64,000 nucleotides of DNA from JAJFJD01 sp965228695 (GCA_965228695.1 CBDDIB010000002.1:620001-684000), one strand, 5' to 3'; positions 53,202 through 61,769 are shown, counted from the first letter of the stretch. Made by a program: numbers and translations. Notes: a model not told the origin generated them from the letters alone.

Positions 53202-53660
53202 TCAGTCCGAGTCGTTGACGTTGGCCAGCGCCTTCGCAAGATCGAAGACGCGCTTCCGGACGTTGGGATCCTTTATGCGATAATAGGCACGCACAAGTTC
53301 CAGCGTCTCCCGCTTCGCCATCGGATCCACGTCGAAGCCGGACGGCGGCAGGTCGGGGAGCCCGACTTCCTGGGCCGGCGACCGTTCCGATACATCCGGC
53401 GACATGTCGTCGAAGAAAAACGAAATAGGAACATCCAAGACACGGGACAGATCGAACAACCGGCTCGCGCCGATCCGGTTCGCCCCCCGCTCGTATTTCT
53501 GGACCTGCTGAAAGGTCAGACCCAGCGCGTCACCAAGCTTCTCCTGACTCAATCCCAGGAGAGTGCGGCGCAACCTGACGCGGCTTCCCACATGGATGTC
53601 TACTGGGTTCGGTTTTCCAGTTCGGCCTGCAGATTGCCGTACAGGCGCTGTATTCGACAT
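53202..53660 (-). CDS. phrR: PhrR-type XRE-family transcriptional regulator
   Basis: The 152-residue protein has a Cro/C1 helix-turn-helix at about 24-80 (VRLRRTLLGLSQEKLGDALGLTFQQVQKYERGANRIGASRL). The C-terminal region (RETLELVRAYYRIKDPNVRKRVFDLAKAL) is helical and typical of a widespread alphaproteobacterial family. The gene sits between lnt and metK, as does phrR of Sinorhizobium, an acid-stress-induced gene next to actA (lnt). The regulon is not known; metK downstream is a natural candidate. Symbol by synteny. Confidence 0.85.
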   Translation of the reverse strand: MSNTAPVRQSAGRTGKPNPVDIHVGSRVRLRRTLLGLSQEKLGDALGLTFQQVQKYERGANRIGASRLFDLSRVLDVPISFFFDDMSPDVSERSPAQEVGLPDLPPSGFDVDPMAKRETLELVRAYYRIKDPNVRKRVFDLAKALANVNDSD

Positions 53661-53773
53661 GGTCCGGGGACCCCCATTTTTCTAAGATTTTCAATAGCCT
53701 TCGGGTAGACCTTTGTTATGTCAAAGTTTCGATACGGTCAAGGCCATCCCGGTTTAGGAAACGTAAAAAAATT

Positions 53774-55345
53774 TCAACCGCGCGAGCGGATTAGCAAAAC
53801 TAACACAACACATGCGAGCACCCAGATTGCCATGAATGGCATATCATAATACCGCCCGTATAGTGTGCTACGACCGACGGCGGCCGGCAGACGAACATCC
53901 AAAACCCCCTTTTCCCGCAAACCCAACCGGGCCAGAACCCGGCCGTAGGAATCGACAACGGCGGAAATTCCCGTATTGGCCGACCGGACAAGCGGCATGC
54001 CCTCTTCGACGGCGCGGACCCGGGCGATTGCCAGATGTTGATACGGTCCCGCCGTCAGACCATACCACGCATCGTTGGTGAGATTCAGCAACCATGATGG
54101 GCGATCCTTCCGGTCGAGGACGGCGCCGGGAAAAATCACCTCGTAACAGATCAACGGACTCATCGCCGGAAGGCCGGGCAGGCGCATCGTTTGCGGTCCC
54201 GCGCCGGCGGAGTAGTCGACAGCCCCTTGCGTTATTTTGGCGATCGGCAGCAGGCTGCGCAGCGGCACATATTCGCCGAAGGGCACCAAATGCGCCTTGT
54301 CGTACCGCCCGAGCACGGCGCCGGTGCCGTCAATCGCGAACATCGAGTTCCAGAGCCGCAACGGATTTGTGTCGCGGCGCGGCGCACCGGTGATCACCAA
54401 GCCGCCCGGCGGCACCACACCGGCGACGGCCATGCGCTCGAGTGGCTGGTCCTCGACGAAAAAGGTCGCCGCGTTTTCCGGCCAGATGATGTGGGTGACC
54501 CAATCCGGCCGATTATCACGGCTCAGCCGCAGGTGCAGATCGAGGTTACGCTGCCGCAAGCTCCGCCGCCATTTCTCCTGCTGCGGAATGCCGGCTTGAA
54601 CCAGGCGAAGCCCGACCCCCGGCACCGTCGCCTCGCCCGGCGCCGGTGCCGCCGCCAAGCGCGCCATGCCGCCGGCCCATGGGCCTACGAGCAATGCAGC
54701 GGCGACGGCACAGCCGATCCATCGCCGGCGGCCGGCCTCGGCCAGCGCCGCGGGCAGACAGGCGGACGCCAGGGCGGCCAGGCTAACGCCATAGATCCCG
54801 ACGGCCGACGCGGTCTGCAGCAATGCGTCGGAGCCGACCCAACTGTGCCCGGCCAGATTCCAGGGAAACCCGGTGAGGACATGCCCGCGCAGCCACTCCG
54901 CGGCGACCCAGGCGAGCGCCACGGCAAGCGCCCGGTCGAGATGCCCCCGCGCGAACGACGCCGCCACGGCCGCGGCACCGGTGAAGATCGCGAGAAAGGC
55001 CGGCAGGCCGAGCGAGGCAAACGGGATCATCCAGGCATGCTTTGCGGCGAAAATCAGCAGGGCATTGCCGATCCAGTACAGGCCCGCGGCGAAGAAGCCG
55101 AAACCGAACCACCAGCCGAGACCGAAGGCGGAGCGCCAACCGCGGGCGCCCGCCAGCATCCAGACGAAGAGGGGAAACGCCAGGTAAATCGCCGGCAGAA
55201 CATGCGCCGGCGGCAGCGCCAGCGTCGCGAGCGCGCCGCCGAGAAAGGCGATCCCGCGCCGGCGCCAGCCGGTCAGCTCCGCGAACCAGGCCGCGGCGGC
55301 CTGTATTGGGGGTTTGCGCGCGGCGGAGGCCGCCGCGTCACTCAT
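53774..55345 (-). CDS. lnt: Apolipoprotein N-acyltransferase
   Basis: The 523-residue protein has an N-terminal membrane domain with about six to seven hydrophobic segments (to about residue 215) and a C-terminal nitrilase-type periplasmic domain. The catalytic triad is found in WPENAATFF (Glu), the KAHLVPFGEYVPLR segment (Lys) and SPLICYEVIFPG (Cys near 388). A last hydrophobic segment closes the protein. It adds the third acyl chain to lipoproteins in the inner membrane. Its start overlaps the corC stop by eight bases; phrR follows after 113 bp. Confidence 0.95.
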   Translation of the reverse strand: MSDAAASAARKPPIQAAAAWFAELTGWRRRGIAFLGGALATLALPPAHVLPAIYLAFPLFVWMLAGARGWRSAFGLGWWFGFGFFAAGLYWIGNALLIFAAKHAWMIPFASLGLPAFLAIFTGAAAVAASFARGHLDRALAVALAWVAAEWLRGHVLTGFPWNLAGHSWVGSDALLQTASAVGIYGVSLAALASACLPAALAEAGRRRWIGCAVAAALLVGPWAGGMARLAAAPAPGEATVPGVGLRLVQAGIPQQEKWRRSLRQRNLDLHLRLSRDNRPDWVTHIIWPENAATFFVEDQPLERMAVAGVVPPGGLVITGAPRRDTNPLRLWNSMFAIDGTGAVLGRYDKAHLVPFGEYVPLRSLLPIAKITQGAVDYSAGAGPQTMRLPGLPAMSPLICYEVIFPGAVLDRKDRPSWLLNLTNDAWYGLTAGPYQHLAIARVRAVEEGMPLVRSANTGISAVVDSYGRVLARLGLREKGVLDVRLPAAVGRSTLYGRYYDMPFMAIWVLACVVLVLLIRSRG

Positions 55346-56264
55346 CGGCGGGCAGGGGCGTGGGAAGATTGCCGAGGCGAAGCCGGCGGATGCGGCGCGG
55401 ATCTGCCTCTATGACCTCGAATTCGACGCCTGAGGATTCGTGACAAACGACCTCGCCGCGCATCGGCACGCGCCCCGCGATGCTGAAGACGAGGCCGCCG
55501 AGCGTATCAATATCCTCATCCCGTTCTTCCTCGGAGCGGATGGCGCACACTTCGTCTTCGAAGTCGCCGAGCGGATAGCGCGCGTCGGCGACAATTGTTC
55601 CGTCGTTGCGCCGCTGCAAGTTGGGGCCGACGGCATCGTCGTGTTCGTCTTCGATTTCGCCGACGATTTGCTCGACTGCGTCCTCGATCGTCACGAGCCC
55701 GTCGATCCCGCCATATTCGTCGACCACAAGCGCCATATGCGTCCGCGACAAGCGCATCTGCAGCAGCAGGTCCAGCACCCGCATGCTGGGTGAGACGAAA
55801 AGAACCTCGCGCACCAGCTTGGTCAGCTCGGCGGTCTTTTTCCGGCCGACGGTCGCCAGCACGTCCTTGATGTGGACCATGCCGATGACTTCATCGAGGG
55901 TTTCGCGATAGACCGGCAGCCGCGAATGCGCCTCCTTAGCCATCATCTCGACGACGTCGTTGAGCGATGTCGTGCTCTCGACGGCGACGATATCGGCGCG
56001 CGGCACCATGACGTCGTTCACCGTCAGCGCGCCGACCGTCAGGATCGAGTCGATCAGCTGCCGTTCCCGCGAGTCGATCGGGTCTTCGCGCTCTTCGTGT
56101 TGCTCGATGAGTTCTTCTAAGGTCTCGCGGACATTCGAGCCGCCATTGCGCCCGTTGCGCAATCCCTTGAACCAGCGCCGCCAGCCTGCCGGCTTTCGCA
56201 GGTCGACTGCGGCGTCGGTACTAGATGGAGGTTCCGTTTGTACAGCGTCGTCGTTCATAGCCAT
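55338..56264 (-). CDS. corC: CorC/HlyC-family CBS-domain protein
   Basis: The 308-residue protein begins with a 60-residue charged region and contains two CBS domains (about 85-205, with VMVPRADIVAVESTTSLNDVVEMM and HSRLPVYRETLDEVIGMVHIKDVL) and the C-terminal CorC_HlyC domain. It lacks membrane segments, so it is the soluble member of the family, associated with cation transport or with lnt function. ATG 56264 is used; a second ATG at 56258 is six bases downstream. The gene lies 16 bp after ybeY and overlaps lnt by eight bases. Confidence 0.93.
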   Translation of the reverse strand: MAMNDDAVQTEPPSSTDAAVDLRKPAGWRRWFKGLRNGRNGGSNVRETLEELIEQHEEREDPIDSRERQLIDSILTVGALTVNDVMVPRADIVAVESTTSLNDVVEMMAKEAHSRLPVYRETLDEVIGMVHIKDVLATVGRKKTAELTKLVREVLFVSPSMRVLDLLLQMRLSRTHMALVVDEYGGIDGLVTIEDAVEQIVGEIEDEHDDAVGPNLQRRNDGTIVADARYPLGDFEDEVCAIRSEEERDEDIDTLGGLVFSIAGRVPMRGEVVCHESSGVEFEVIEADPRRIRRLRLGNLPTPLPADE

Positions 56265-56280
56265 CGTCGCATACGGGCGG

Positions 56281-56790
56281 TCATTCCGCCACGTCATCGT
56301 ATTGATATGGGTCGCCGACCCCCAGGTCTGCAAGTATCCGCGTTTCCAGCCGTTCCATTCGCTCGGCCGACGCGTCGTCTTCGTGATCGTGCCCGGCCAG
56401 GTGCAGCACGCCATGCACCACGAGATGGCGAAGATGATCCGCGACTGATTTTCCCTGCGCCGCCGCCTCCGCCGTGACCGTCTCGCAGGCCAGAACCACG
56501 TCGCCCAGCATCATCGGCGCGGCCGTCCCCCCCCGAGGTCCATCCGCGCCGCCGATCGGGAAGGAGAGCACGTTGGTCGGTTTGTCCTTGCCGCGATGGT
56601 CGCGATTGAGCGTTCGGACGGTGGCGTCATCCGCCAGCACCACGCTGACCTCCACGGCGGCGGACGCGTCACCGCCGCTCGACTGCCACGCGGCCGTCAC
56701 GGCGTCGCGGACCAGGTCCTCGGCGTCCGGCAGGATGTCCATCCATCGGTGCGTCGGCGCTGCGATATCTATGTCGATCGAGGCGCTCAT
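56281..56790 (-). CDS. ybeY: Endoribonuclease YbeY (rRNA maturation)
   Basis: The 169-residue protein has the zinc motif HGVLHLAGHDH near 130-140, preceded by LGDVVLACETV and NRDHRGKDKPTNVLSFP near 60-76. The three histidines bind the metal. YbeY takes part in 16S rRNA 3'-end processing. From ATG 56790 it overlaps the phoH stop in ATGA, so phoH-ybeY are coupled. A longer frame upstream is antisense-like and not homologous. Confidence 0.95.
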   Translation of the reverse strand: MSASIDIDIAAPTHRWMDILPDAEDLVRDAVTAAWQSSGGDASAAVEVSVVLADDATVRTLNRDHRGKDKPTNVLSFPIGGADGPRGGTAAPMMLGDVVLACETVTAEAAAQGKSVADHLRHLVVHGVLHLAGHDHEDDASAERMERLETRILADLGVGDPYQYDDVAE

Positions 56791-57785
56791 CCCCGGCGCT
56801 CCGGTTTTTTTCCGCTGCCGGACGCATCCCGCGTGTCGTAGGCGCGAACGATGCGCGACACCAGCGGGTGCCGCACGACGTCGCGCTCGGTGAAATGAAT
56901 GAAGGCGACGGACTCGACCCCGTCGAGGGTCTCGACCGCATCGCGCAACCCGGATTTGACGCCGCCCGGCAGGTCGATCTGGCTGAGGTCGCCGGTGACC
57001 GCCATATGGCTGTTCTCGCCGATCCGCGTCAGGAACATTTTCATCTGCACCGGCGTGGTGTTCTGCGCTTCGTCGAGGATAACGAAAGCGTTGGTCAGCG
57101 TCCGCCCCCGCATGAAGGCGAGGGGCGCGATCTCGATCTCGCCGGACTCCAGCTTCTTGATGACCTGGTCCGCGGGCATCGTGTCGTAGAGCGCATCGTA
57201 GAGCGGGCGGAGATACGGATCGACTTTGTCCCGCATGTCGCCGGGCAGAAAGCCAAGACGTTCGCCCGCCTCGACCGCCGGGCGCGACAGCACCAGCCGG
57301 TCGACCTGACCGGCCAGCAACATCTCGACCGCATAGCATACCGCCAAGTAGGTCTTGCCGGTGCCGGCGGGGCCGATCCCGAAGACCAGCTCGTCGCGGC
57401 GCATCGCTTCGATATAGCGGGCCTGGGCCGGCGAGCGCGGCGACACCCGTTTGCGCCGCGTCTTGATGATCGGCTCGTCGCCGTCCGGCTGCGTATTAGC
57501 CGTGTCGGACATCCGCAACGCGGCATCGATCTCACCGGCATCGACGGGCAAACCGCTCTTCACGCGGCGATACAGCCGTTCGAGCGCGCGCTGCGCCAGC
57601 GAAGCCGATTCCGCCGATCCGGCAATCACGATTTGGTTGCCCCGGCTGGTCAGCGAAACGCCGAGCCGCTGTTCGATCTGCGCCAGATGTTTGTCATGCG
57701 AGCCGTACAGCAGCGGGAGCAACCGGTTGTCTTCGAAATCGAGCAACAGGGTCGCGGCGTCGGCGGGTGTCGAAAGCTGTGTCAC
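56787..57785 (-). CDS. phoH: PhoH-like ATPase
   Basis: The 332-residue protein has an N-terminal KH-like region, Walker A GPAGTGKT at 138-145 and the Walker B AFVILDEAQN near 228-237, and the EVGERLGFLPGD segment typical of PhoH (here EAGERLGFLPGD). It is a P-loop ATPase of the superfamily 1-like fold, often linked to RNA metabolism by its neighbours YbeY and MiaB. Its start overlaps the miaB stop by four bases. The C-terminal tail is short and basic. Confidence 0.94.
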   Translation of the reverse strand: MTQLSTPADAATLLLDFEDNRLLPLLYGSHDKHLAQIEQRLGVSLTSRGNQIVIAGSAESASLAQRALERLYRRVKSGLPVDAGEIDAALRMSDTANTQPDGDEPIIKTRRKRVSPRSPAQARYIEAMRRDELVFGIGPAGTGKTYLAVCYAVEMLLAGQVDRLVLSRPAVEAGERLGFLPGDMRDKVDPYLRPLYDALYDTMPADQVIKKLESGEIEIAPLAFMRGRTLTNAFVILDEAQNTTPVQMKMFLTRIGENSHMAVTGDLSQIDLPGGVKSGLRDAVETLDGVESVAFIHFTERDVVRHPLVSRIVRAYDTRDASGSGKKPERRG

Positions 57786-59149
57786 GCGACCGCCATCTCC
57801 TCGTGCGCCGGTGCGTCCACGACTTCGCCCTTCAGGCTGTTCGCCAGGACCTTCACGATCCGGACCGGCCGGATGCCGCCGATCAGCTGTTCCGGCGCGA
57901 CAACATGCACCGGCTGCAGATAGGGCGACCGGCCGACCACCTGCCCGGCGTGGCGGCCGCGGCCCTGGAACAGGACCGGAAGGTCGCGGCCGAGCTGACG
58001 TTGATTGAAGGCGTCCTGCTGTGCCCGCAGCAACTGCTGCAACCCAGCCAGACGCTCATCCTTGACGTTTTCCGGCACCTGGTCGCCGATATCGGCGGCG
58101 GGCGTTCCGGGCCGCGGACTGTATTTGAAGGAAAAGGCCTGGGTGAACCCGACCTCGGTGACGAGCGCCAGGGTCGCGGCAAAATCCTCGTCGCGTTCGC
58201 CCGGAAACCCGACAATGAAATCCGATGACAGGGCGAGATCCAGATTCGCCGCCCGCAATCCGTCCACGATCCGGCGGTAATCGTCGGCCCGGTGCCGGCG
58301 GTTCATCGCCGCCAGTATCCGGTCCGAGCCCGACTGGACCGGCAGATGCAGGAACGGCATCAACGCCGGCACGTCGCCATGGGCCGCGATCAAATCGTCG
58401 TCCATGTCGCGCGGATGGCTGGTGGTGTAGCGGATACGGTCGAGCCGGTCGATCTCGGCCAGGCGCCGGACCAGGCGGCCGAGCCGCCATTCGCGGCCGT
58501 CGGGGCCCGTACCGTGATAGGCGTTCACGTTCTGGCCCAGCAGAGTTATCTCGCGCGCGCCGCCGGCGACCAGCCGCTCGGCCTCGCGGACCACGGCATC
58601 GACCGGGCGCGATTGCTCGGCCCCTCGGGTATAGGGCACGACGCAGAAAGTGCAGAAGCGGTCGCACCCTTCCTGGATCGTCAGGAAGGCCGACACGCCG
58701 GGCGCCGCCGTCTCTTCCGGGAGGAAGTCGAACTTGTCCTCGGCCGGGAATTCCGTGTCGAGCACGCGGGCGCCCTCGGCGCGTTCGACATCGGCGAGCA
58801 TATCCGGCAGCCGATGATAGGTCTGCGGACCTAGGACGATGTCGACGCTGGGGGCGCGGTCGAGAATTTCCTCGCCCTGCGCCTGGGCGACGCAACCGGC
58901 GACGGCGATGATCATGCGGCCGCCCTCGGCGCGGCGTCGATCCTTGAGCGCGCGCAGCCGGCCCAGTTCCGAATAGACCTTCTCGGCGGCCTTCTCACGG
59001 ATGTGGCAGGTGTTGAGGATCACCAAATCGGCGCCGTCGGGCGACGGCGACGGCGCATAGCCGAGCGGCGTCAAGACATCCGCCATCCGGTCGGAGTCAT
59101 AGACGTTCATCTGGCAGCCGTAGGTTTTGATGTAGAGCTTCTTGCCCAC
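57782..59149 (-). CDS. miaB: tRNA-2-methylthio-N6-dimethylallyladenosine synthase MiaB
   Basis: Taking GTG 59149 as the start gives 455 residues. The auxiliary cluster cysteines are Cys12, Cys48 and Cys86; the radical SAM cluster is Cys162, Cys166, Cys169 in EGCDRFCTFC; a TRAM domain occupies about the last 65 residues. It adds the methylthio group to A37 of tRNAs. The frame stays open upstream to 59530 through the remnant of an acyltransferase gene, so a read-through fusion is possible in principle but the extension is not MiaB. The ribosome binding site before 59149 is weak (GGCAGG). Confidence 0.94.
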   Translation of the reverse strand: MGKKLYIKTYGCQMNVYDSDRMADVLTPLGYAPSPSPDGADLVILNTCHIREKAAEKVYSELGRLRALKDRRRAEGGRMIIAVAGCVAQAQGEEILDRAPSVDIVLGPQTYHRLPDMLADVERAEGARVLDTEFPAEDKFDFLPEETAAPGVSAFLTIQEGCDRFCTFCVVPYTRGAEQSRPVDAVVREAERLVAGGAREITLLGQNVNAYHGTGPDGREWRLGRLVRRLAEIDRLDRIRYTTSHPRDMDDDLIAAHGDVPALMPFLHLPVQSGSDRILAAMNRRHRADDYRRIVDGLRAANLDLALSSDFIVGFPGERDEDFAATLALVTEVGFTQAFSFKYSPRPGTPAADIGDQVPENVKDERLAGLQQLLRAQQDAFNQRQLGRDLPVLFQGRGRHAGQVVGRSPYLQPVHVVAPEQLIGGIRPVRIVKVLANSLKGEVVDAPAHEEMAVA

Positions 59150-59302
59150 CGTCAGCGGCCTGCCTGCCGCCCCGGGGCATATCGCGTTTGGCTCTTGCCT
59201 GCGAAACTTCTGGTCAATGTGGTAAAGTCCGGACTTTCGGTCCTGTTCACCCTTGTTATAGCCCCTATAGGACCAATGAAAGATTAACTTTTCACATATC
59301 CA

Positions 59303-59691
59303 GCGCCGTTTCAAGCGCCGGTAAAGACCGGCCATTCCGGCAACTGCGCCGATCACCGGCCACGACGCCACGTCGGACTTGGCGACGAAGCTCGCTTGGA
59401 CGCTCGCGCCCATCGCCGGCACGTCGAGGCAGGACGCGTGGTTGCACACGTAGAGCACAGGGCCCGCATCGGCGGGCCGGCCATAGCGCCGGATCTCCAG
59501 CCCATGAAAAGGCAACACATCCTGTGCCACAGGAGCGGACTGCGCGCCGCCGCCATGGGAAGGGGGACGCGCACAAAGCCCCGGATGAGGACCGCCGCGA
59601 GCGTACCGACGACGAGGGCGGCTGCCCGGAGCACCGCGCGGCAGGGCGCAGGCGGCATGCCGCGCGCAATGCGTGAGGGTCTATGCGGCAT
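59303..59691 (-). pseudogene. Remnant of a PlsC/OlsA-like lysophospholipid acyltransferase
   Basis: Two frames together give the N-terminal third of a PlsC-family acyltransferase. In the first frame (from 59691) comes a hydrophobic N-terminus and PLLWHRMCCLFMG; the second frame continues GLEIRRYGRP...VLYVCNHASCLDVPAMG, with the NHx4D catalytic motif, and VAKSDVASWPVIGAVAG. The frames meet at the CCC of 59501-59503: one base lost from a G-run on the minus strand explains the shift. Homology ends near 59303-59320; the EGTR motif and the whole C-terminal half are missing. The second frame runs on into miaB without a stop. Frameshift could be a sequencing error, but the deletion could not. This position, upstream of miaB, is where alphaproteobacteria keep the intact gene. 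Confidence 0.8.
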
Positions 59692-59719
59692 TCAACGGCC
59701 GCCCGGGCTGCCTGCGTCT

Positions 59720-59975
59720 CCCGCGTATCGATCACCAGGAGATGGTCCGCCGCGTCGTCGAACCGGTCGGCGTCCCGGCCGGACCGGACCGGGTCGGGCG
59801 ACGGAACCGCCTTCATCTCTTCATAGAAAATCCGTTAGCGCAGCGATTGCGCGGCGATGATCTCATTCTCGGACGCCGCGAGGCGTATTGCGAGGTTCCC
59901 GGAACGGGCCGGATAGGCAGGTTGCTCTTCCGAAAACGTCTGGCCGGCATCGGTCGACTGCGTGGGTATCGCCAT
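59720..59975 (-). pseudogene. Remnant of an OlsB-like N-acyltransferase
   Basis: From ATG 59975 the minus strand reads MAIPTQSTDAGQTF, then NLAIRLAASENEIIAAQSLR, a TAA stop (59837-59835), and on in the same frame RIFYEEMKAVPSPDP...DADRFDDAADHLLVID. This is the N-terminus of the ornithine-lipid N-acyltransferase OlsB (hemolysin-like GNAT) family, in which LRYRVFYEEM and DHLLVVD are hallmarks; the stop replaces the tyrosine codon of LRYR. Homology ends near 59720 and the last 200 or so residues are absent, the sequence passing directly to the acyltransferase remnant. The order GNAT-acyltransferase is that of olsB-olsA. Not a functional gene unless restored by recoding. Confidence 0.75.
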
Positions 59976-60101
59976 GACGCGTCTCTACCGCCTTTCCCAA
60001 TGAGACGTGCCTCAACGATGGCACCCACTGGACCGGCGGCATCACCAGACTATGTGACGGTTTTGATGCGGATATTTGAATGAACGGCGACGGCTATTTT
60101 A

Positions 60102-60527
60102 TTATTTCGATTTTTTATTAGCATTTATTGGAACTCCATAGAGTTCAAGGCGATGATCGACCAGATCGAAGCCCAGTTTCTTGGCGACTTCACGCTGCAA
60201 TGACTCGATTTCTTCGTTTTGGAATTCGATTACTTCGCCGGTTTCGATATTGATCAGATGATCATGGTGGCTTTCGGTGGCTTCTTCATACCGGGAGCGG
60301 CCGTCGCGGAAGTCATGCCGTTCCAGGATATCGGCCTCTTCGAACAGGCGCACCGTGCGATACACGGTCGCAATGCTGATCCGCGAGTCGATCCGCAAGG
60401 CGCGCCGGTGCACGGCTTCCACGTCGGGATGGTCGGTTGCTTCCGACAGCACCCGCGCAATGACGCGCCGCTGTGCGGTCATTTTCAGACCCTTGTCGGC
60501 GCACAGTTTTTCGATTCGATCCGGCAC
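60102..60527 (-). CDS. fur: Fur-family regulator (Fur/Mur type)
   Basis: The 141-residue protein has the Fur winged helix (LKMTAQRRVIARVLSEATDHPDVEAVHRRAL, then RISIATVYRTVRLFEEADI) and the metal-binding core with ESHHDHLINIETGEVIEF. It lacks C-terminal CxxC cysteines. Alphaproteobacterial Fur proteins of this kind often respond to manganese and are called Mur. It is separated from mucR by 121 bp containing a perfect ten-base-pair hairpin. A second Fur-family gene, irr, is at 15924, so iron control is shared between the two. Confidence 0.92.
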   Translation of the reverse strand: MPDRIEKLCADKGLKMTAQRRVIARVLSEATDHPDVEAVHRRALRIDSRISIATVYRTVRLFEEADILERHDFRDGRSRYEEATESHHDHLINIETGEVIEFQNEEIESLQREVAKKLGFDLVDHRLELYGVPINANKKSK

Positions 60528-60590
60528 GGCAACCCCGCTTCGTCCTTGCGAGATTAACTATAGTACGTTCGAAAGGAAGGAACACCATTC

Positions 60591-60614
60591 GCGTGGCGTC
60601 GTTCGACGCCACGC
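60591..60614 (-). terminator. Hairpin between mucR and fur
   Basis: GCGTGGCGTC (60591-60600) and GACGCCACGC (60605-60614) form a perfect ten-base-pair stem with a four-base loop, 35 bases beyond the mucR stop. No T-run follows on either strand. It may protect the mucR 3' end or act as a Rho-assisted terminator. Confidence 0.5.
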
Positions 60615-60648
60615 GCAGGCCGACCCCTGGTCGTAACCGCAAATCCGT

Positions 60649-61080
60649 TTATACCGGACGGCTGCGGCGTGACCGGGTTCCCAACCCGATTTGCTTGGCG
60701 AGGCGGCTACGCTGTTTCGCGTAGTTCGGCGCAACCATCGGATAATCCGGCGATAAGCCCCACCGCTCGCGGTATTCCTCCGGTGTCATGTTGTAGGCAG
60801 TCTTGAGATGCCGCTTCAGCATCTTCAATTTCTTGCCGTCCTCGAGACAGACGATGAAATCCGGCGTAATCGATTTCTTGATCGGAACGGCTGGCGTCGG
60901 CCTGTCCGCGCTTCCACCCTCGGCCCCACCGACCGCTGCGAGCGTGCGATAAACCTGTTCAATCAAACCCGGCAAATCGGAAAGCGCTACCGTATTATTG
61001 GAAACGTGAGCGGCAACAATCTCGGAAGTATGTCCAAGAATTTCTTCCCGTTTCACCTCTCCTGTGGATGACTCTGTCAT
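60649..61080 (-). CDS. mucR: MucR/Ros-family transcriptional regulator
   Basis: From ATG 61080 the product is 143 residues; an upstream ATG at 61116 would add 12. The N-terminal part (HTSEIVAAHVSNNTVALSDLPGLIEQVYRTL) mediates oligomerisation, and the C-terminal DNA-binding region has the MucR motif SITPDFIVCLEDGKKLKMLKRHLKTAYNMTPEEYRERW. The zinc site is incomplete: one Cys, no second Cys and only one His, as in several MucR proteins that do not hold zinc. MucR silences AT-rich promoters and controls surface polysaccharides and motility. Its own 200-bp upstream region is AT-rich, which fits autoregulation. Confidence 0.92.
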   Translation of the reverse strand: MTESSTGEVKREEILGHTSEIVAAHVSNNTVALSDLPGLIEQVYRTLAAVGGAEGGSADRPTPAVPIKKSITPDFIVCLEDGKKLKMLKRHLKTAYNMTPEEYRERWGLSPDYPMVAPNYAKQRSRLAKQIGLGTRSRRSRPV

Positions 61081-61280
61081 CTTTTCGTGCCCCTTTATTG
61101 ATACGGTCACCTGCATGACCCTTTTTCCGCAGTTGTAGCGGAAAATTCTCCCACCTAATTATTCTTTCTTTTGGTTCCACCGACTAACCGATTCTGCATG
61201 TCGTTTATAGTCGAAGAAACATTAGTAACTATAGTGTAGCAAGCATTAGCCGTACACATCAAGAGATGCTGATTCTTCTA

Positions 61281-61769
61281 CTATTCCGATGAATAGTCGG
61301 ATTTTTTTACGGCATAACGCATGATCAACGCCGAGACACGCCGCCCATTCTTCCGCAAATAGTACCCCCGACGGCGGCCGACCTCGCGAAAGCCCAGCCC
61401 GCGGTACAGGGCCACGGCCCCGGGATTGTCCTCGCCCACCTCCAGGAACACATTCTCCGCCCCGCTCAGCGCCAACCGGTATACCGCGTCGGTCAGCAAG
61501 AGCCGGCCGGCGCCGCGCCGGCGCTCCGAATCCGCGACCCCGAGGCTGAGGATTTCACCTTCGCCGGCGACCACGCGGGCGATGACGAACCCGGCACCCC
61601 GTCGTGCCGCGGCCTCATCGCGCCAGGCGATCGTCGCCCACGCGCCGGGCGAGTTTATCAGCGAATCCAGCGCCGGCCGCGCGTAGGGTTCGTCGAAGCT
61701 GCGGGCATAGAGGTCGACCAGCAGATCCATATCGTCGGTGGTGACCGGATGGACCGCATGCGCGGTCAT
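61281..61769 (-). CDS. rimI: Ribosomal-protein-alanine N-acetyltransferase-like GNAT (RimI)
   Basis: The 162-residue GNAT protein has the acetyl-CoA site SERRRGAGRLLL near 82-93 and the LEVGEDNPGAVALYRGLGFREVGRRRGYY segment near 110-138, which is diagnostic of RimI. It acetylates the N-terminal alanine of S18 or other proteins. It overlaps the stop of tsaB by one base (TAATG), the usual tsaB-rimI pair. The C-terminal tail YAVKKSDYSSE is variable. Confidence 0.92.
   Translation of the reverse strand: MTAHAVHPVTTDDMDLLVDLYARSFDEPYARPALDSLINSPGAWATIAWRDEAAARRGAGFVIARVVAGEGEILSLGVADSERRRGAGRLLLTDAVYRLALSGAENVFLEVGEDNPGAVALYRGLGFREVGRRRGYYLRKNGRRVSALIMRYAVKKSDYSSE

Noticed and set aside
59673..60083. 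136-codon plus-strand open frame over the acyltransferase remnants
   Set aside because: The minus strand explains the sequence as OlsB-like remnant; the plus product has no family pattern.
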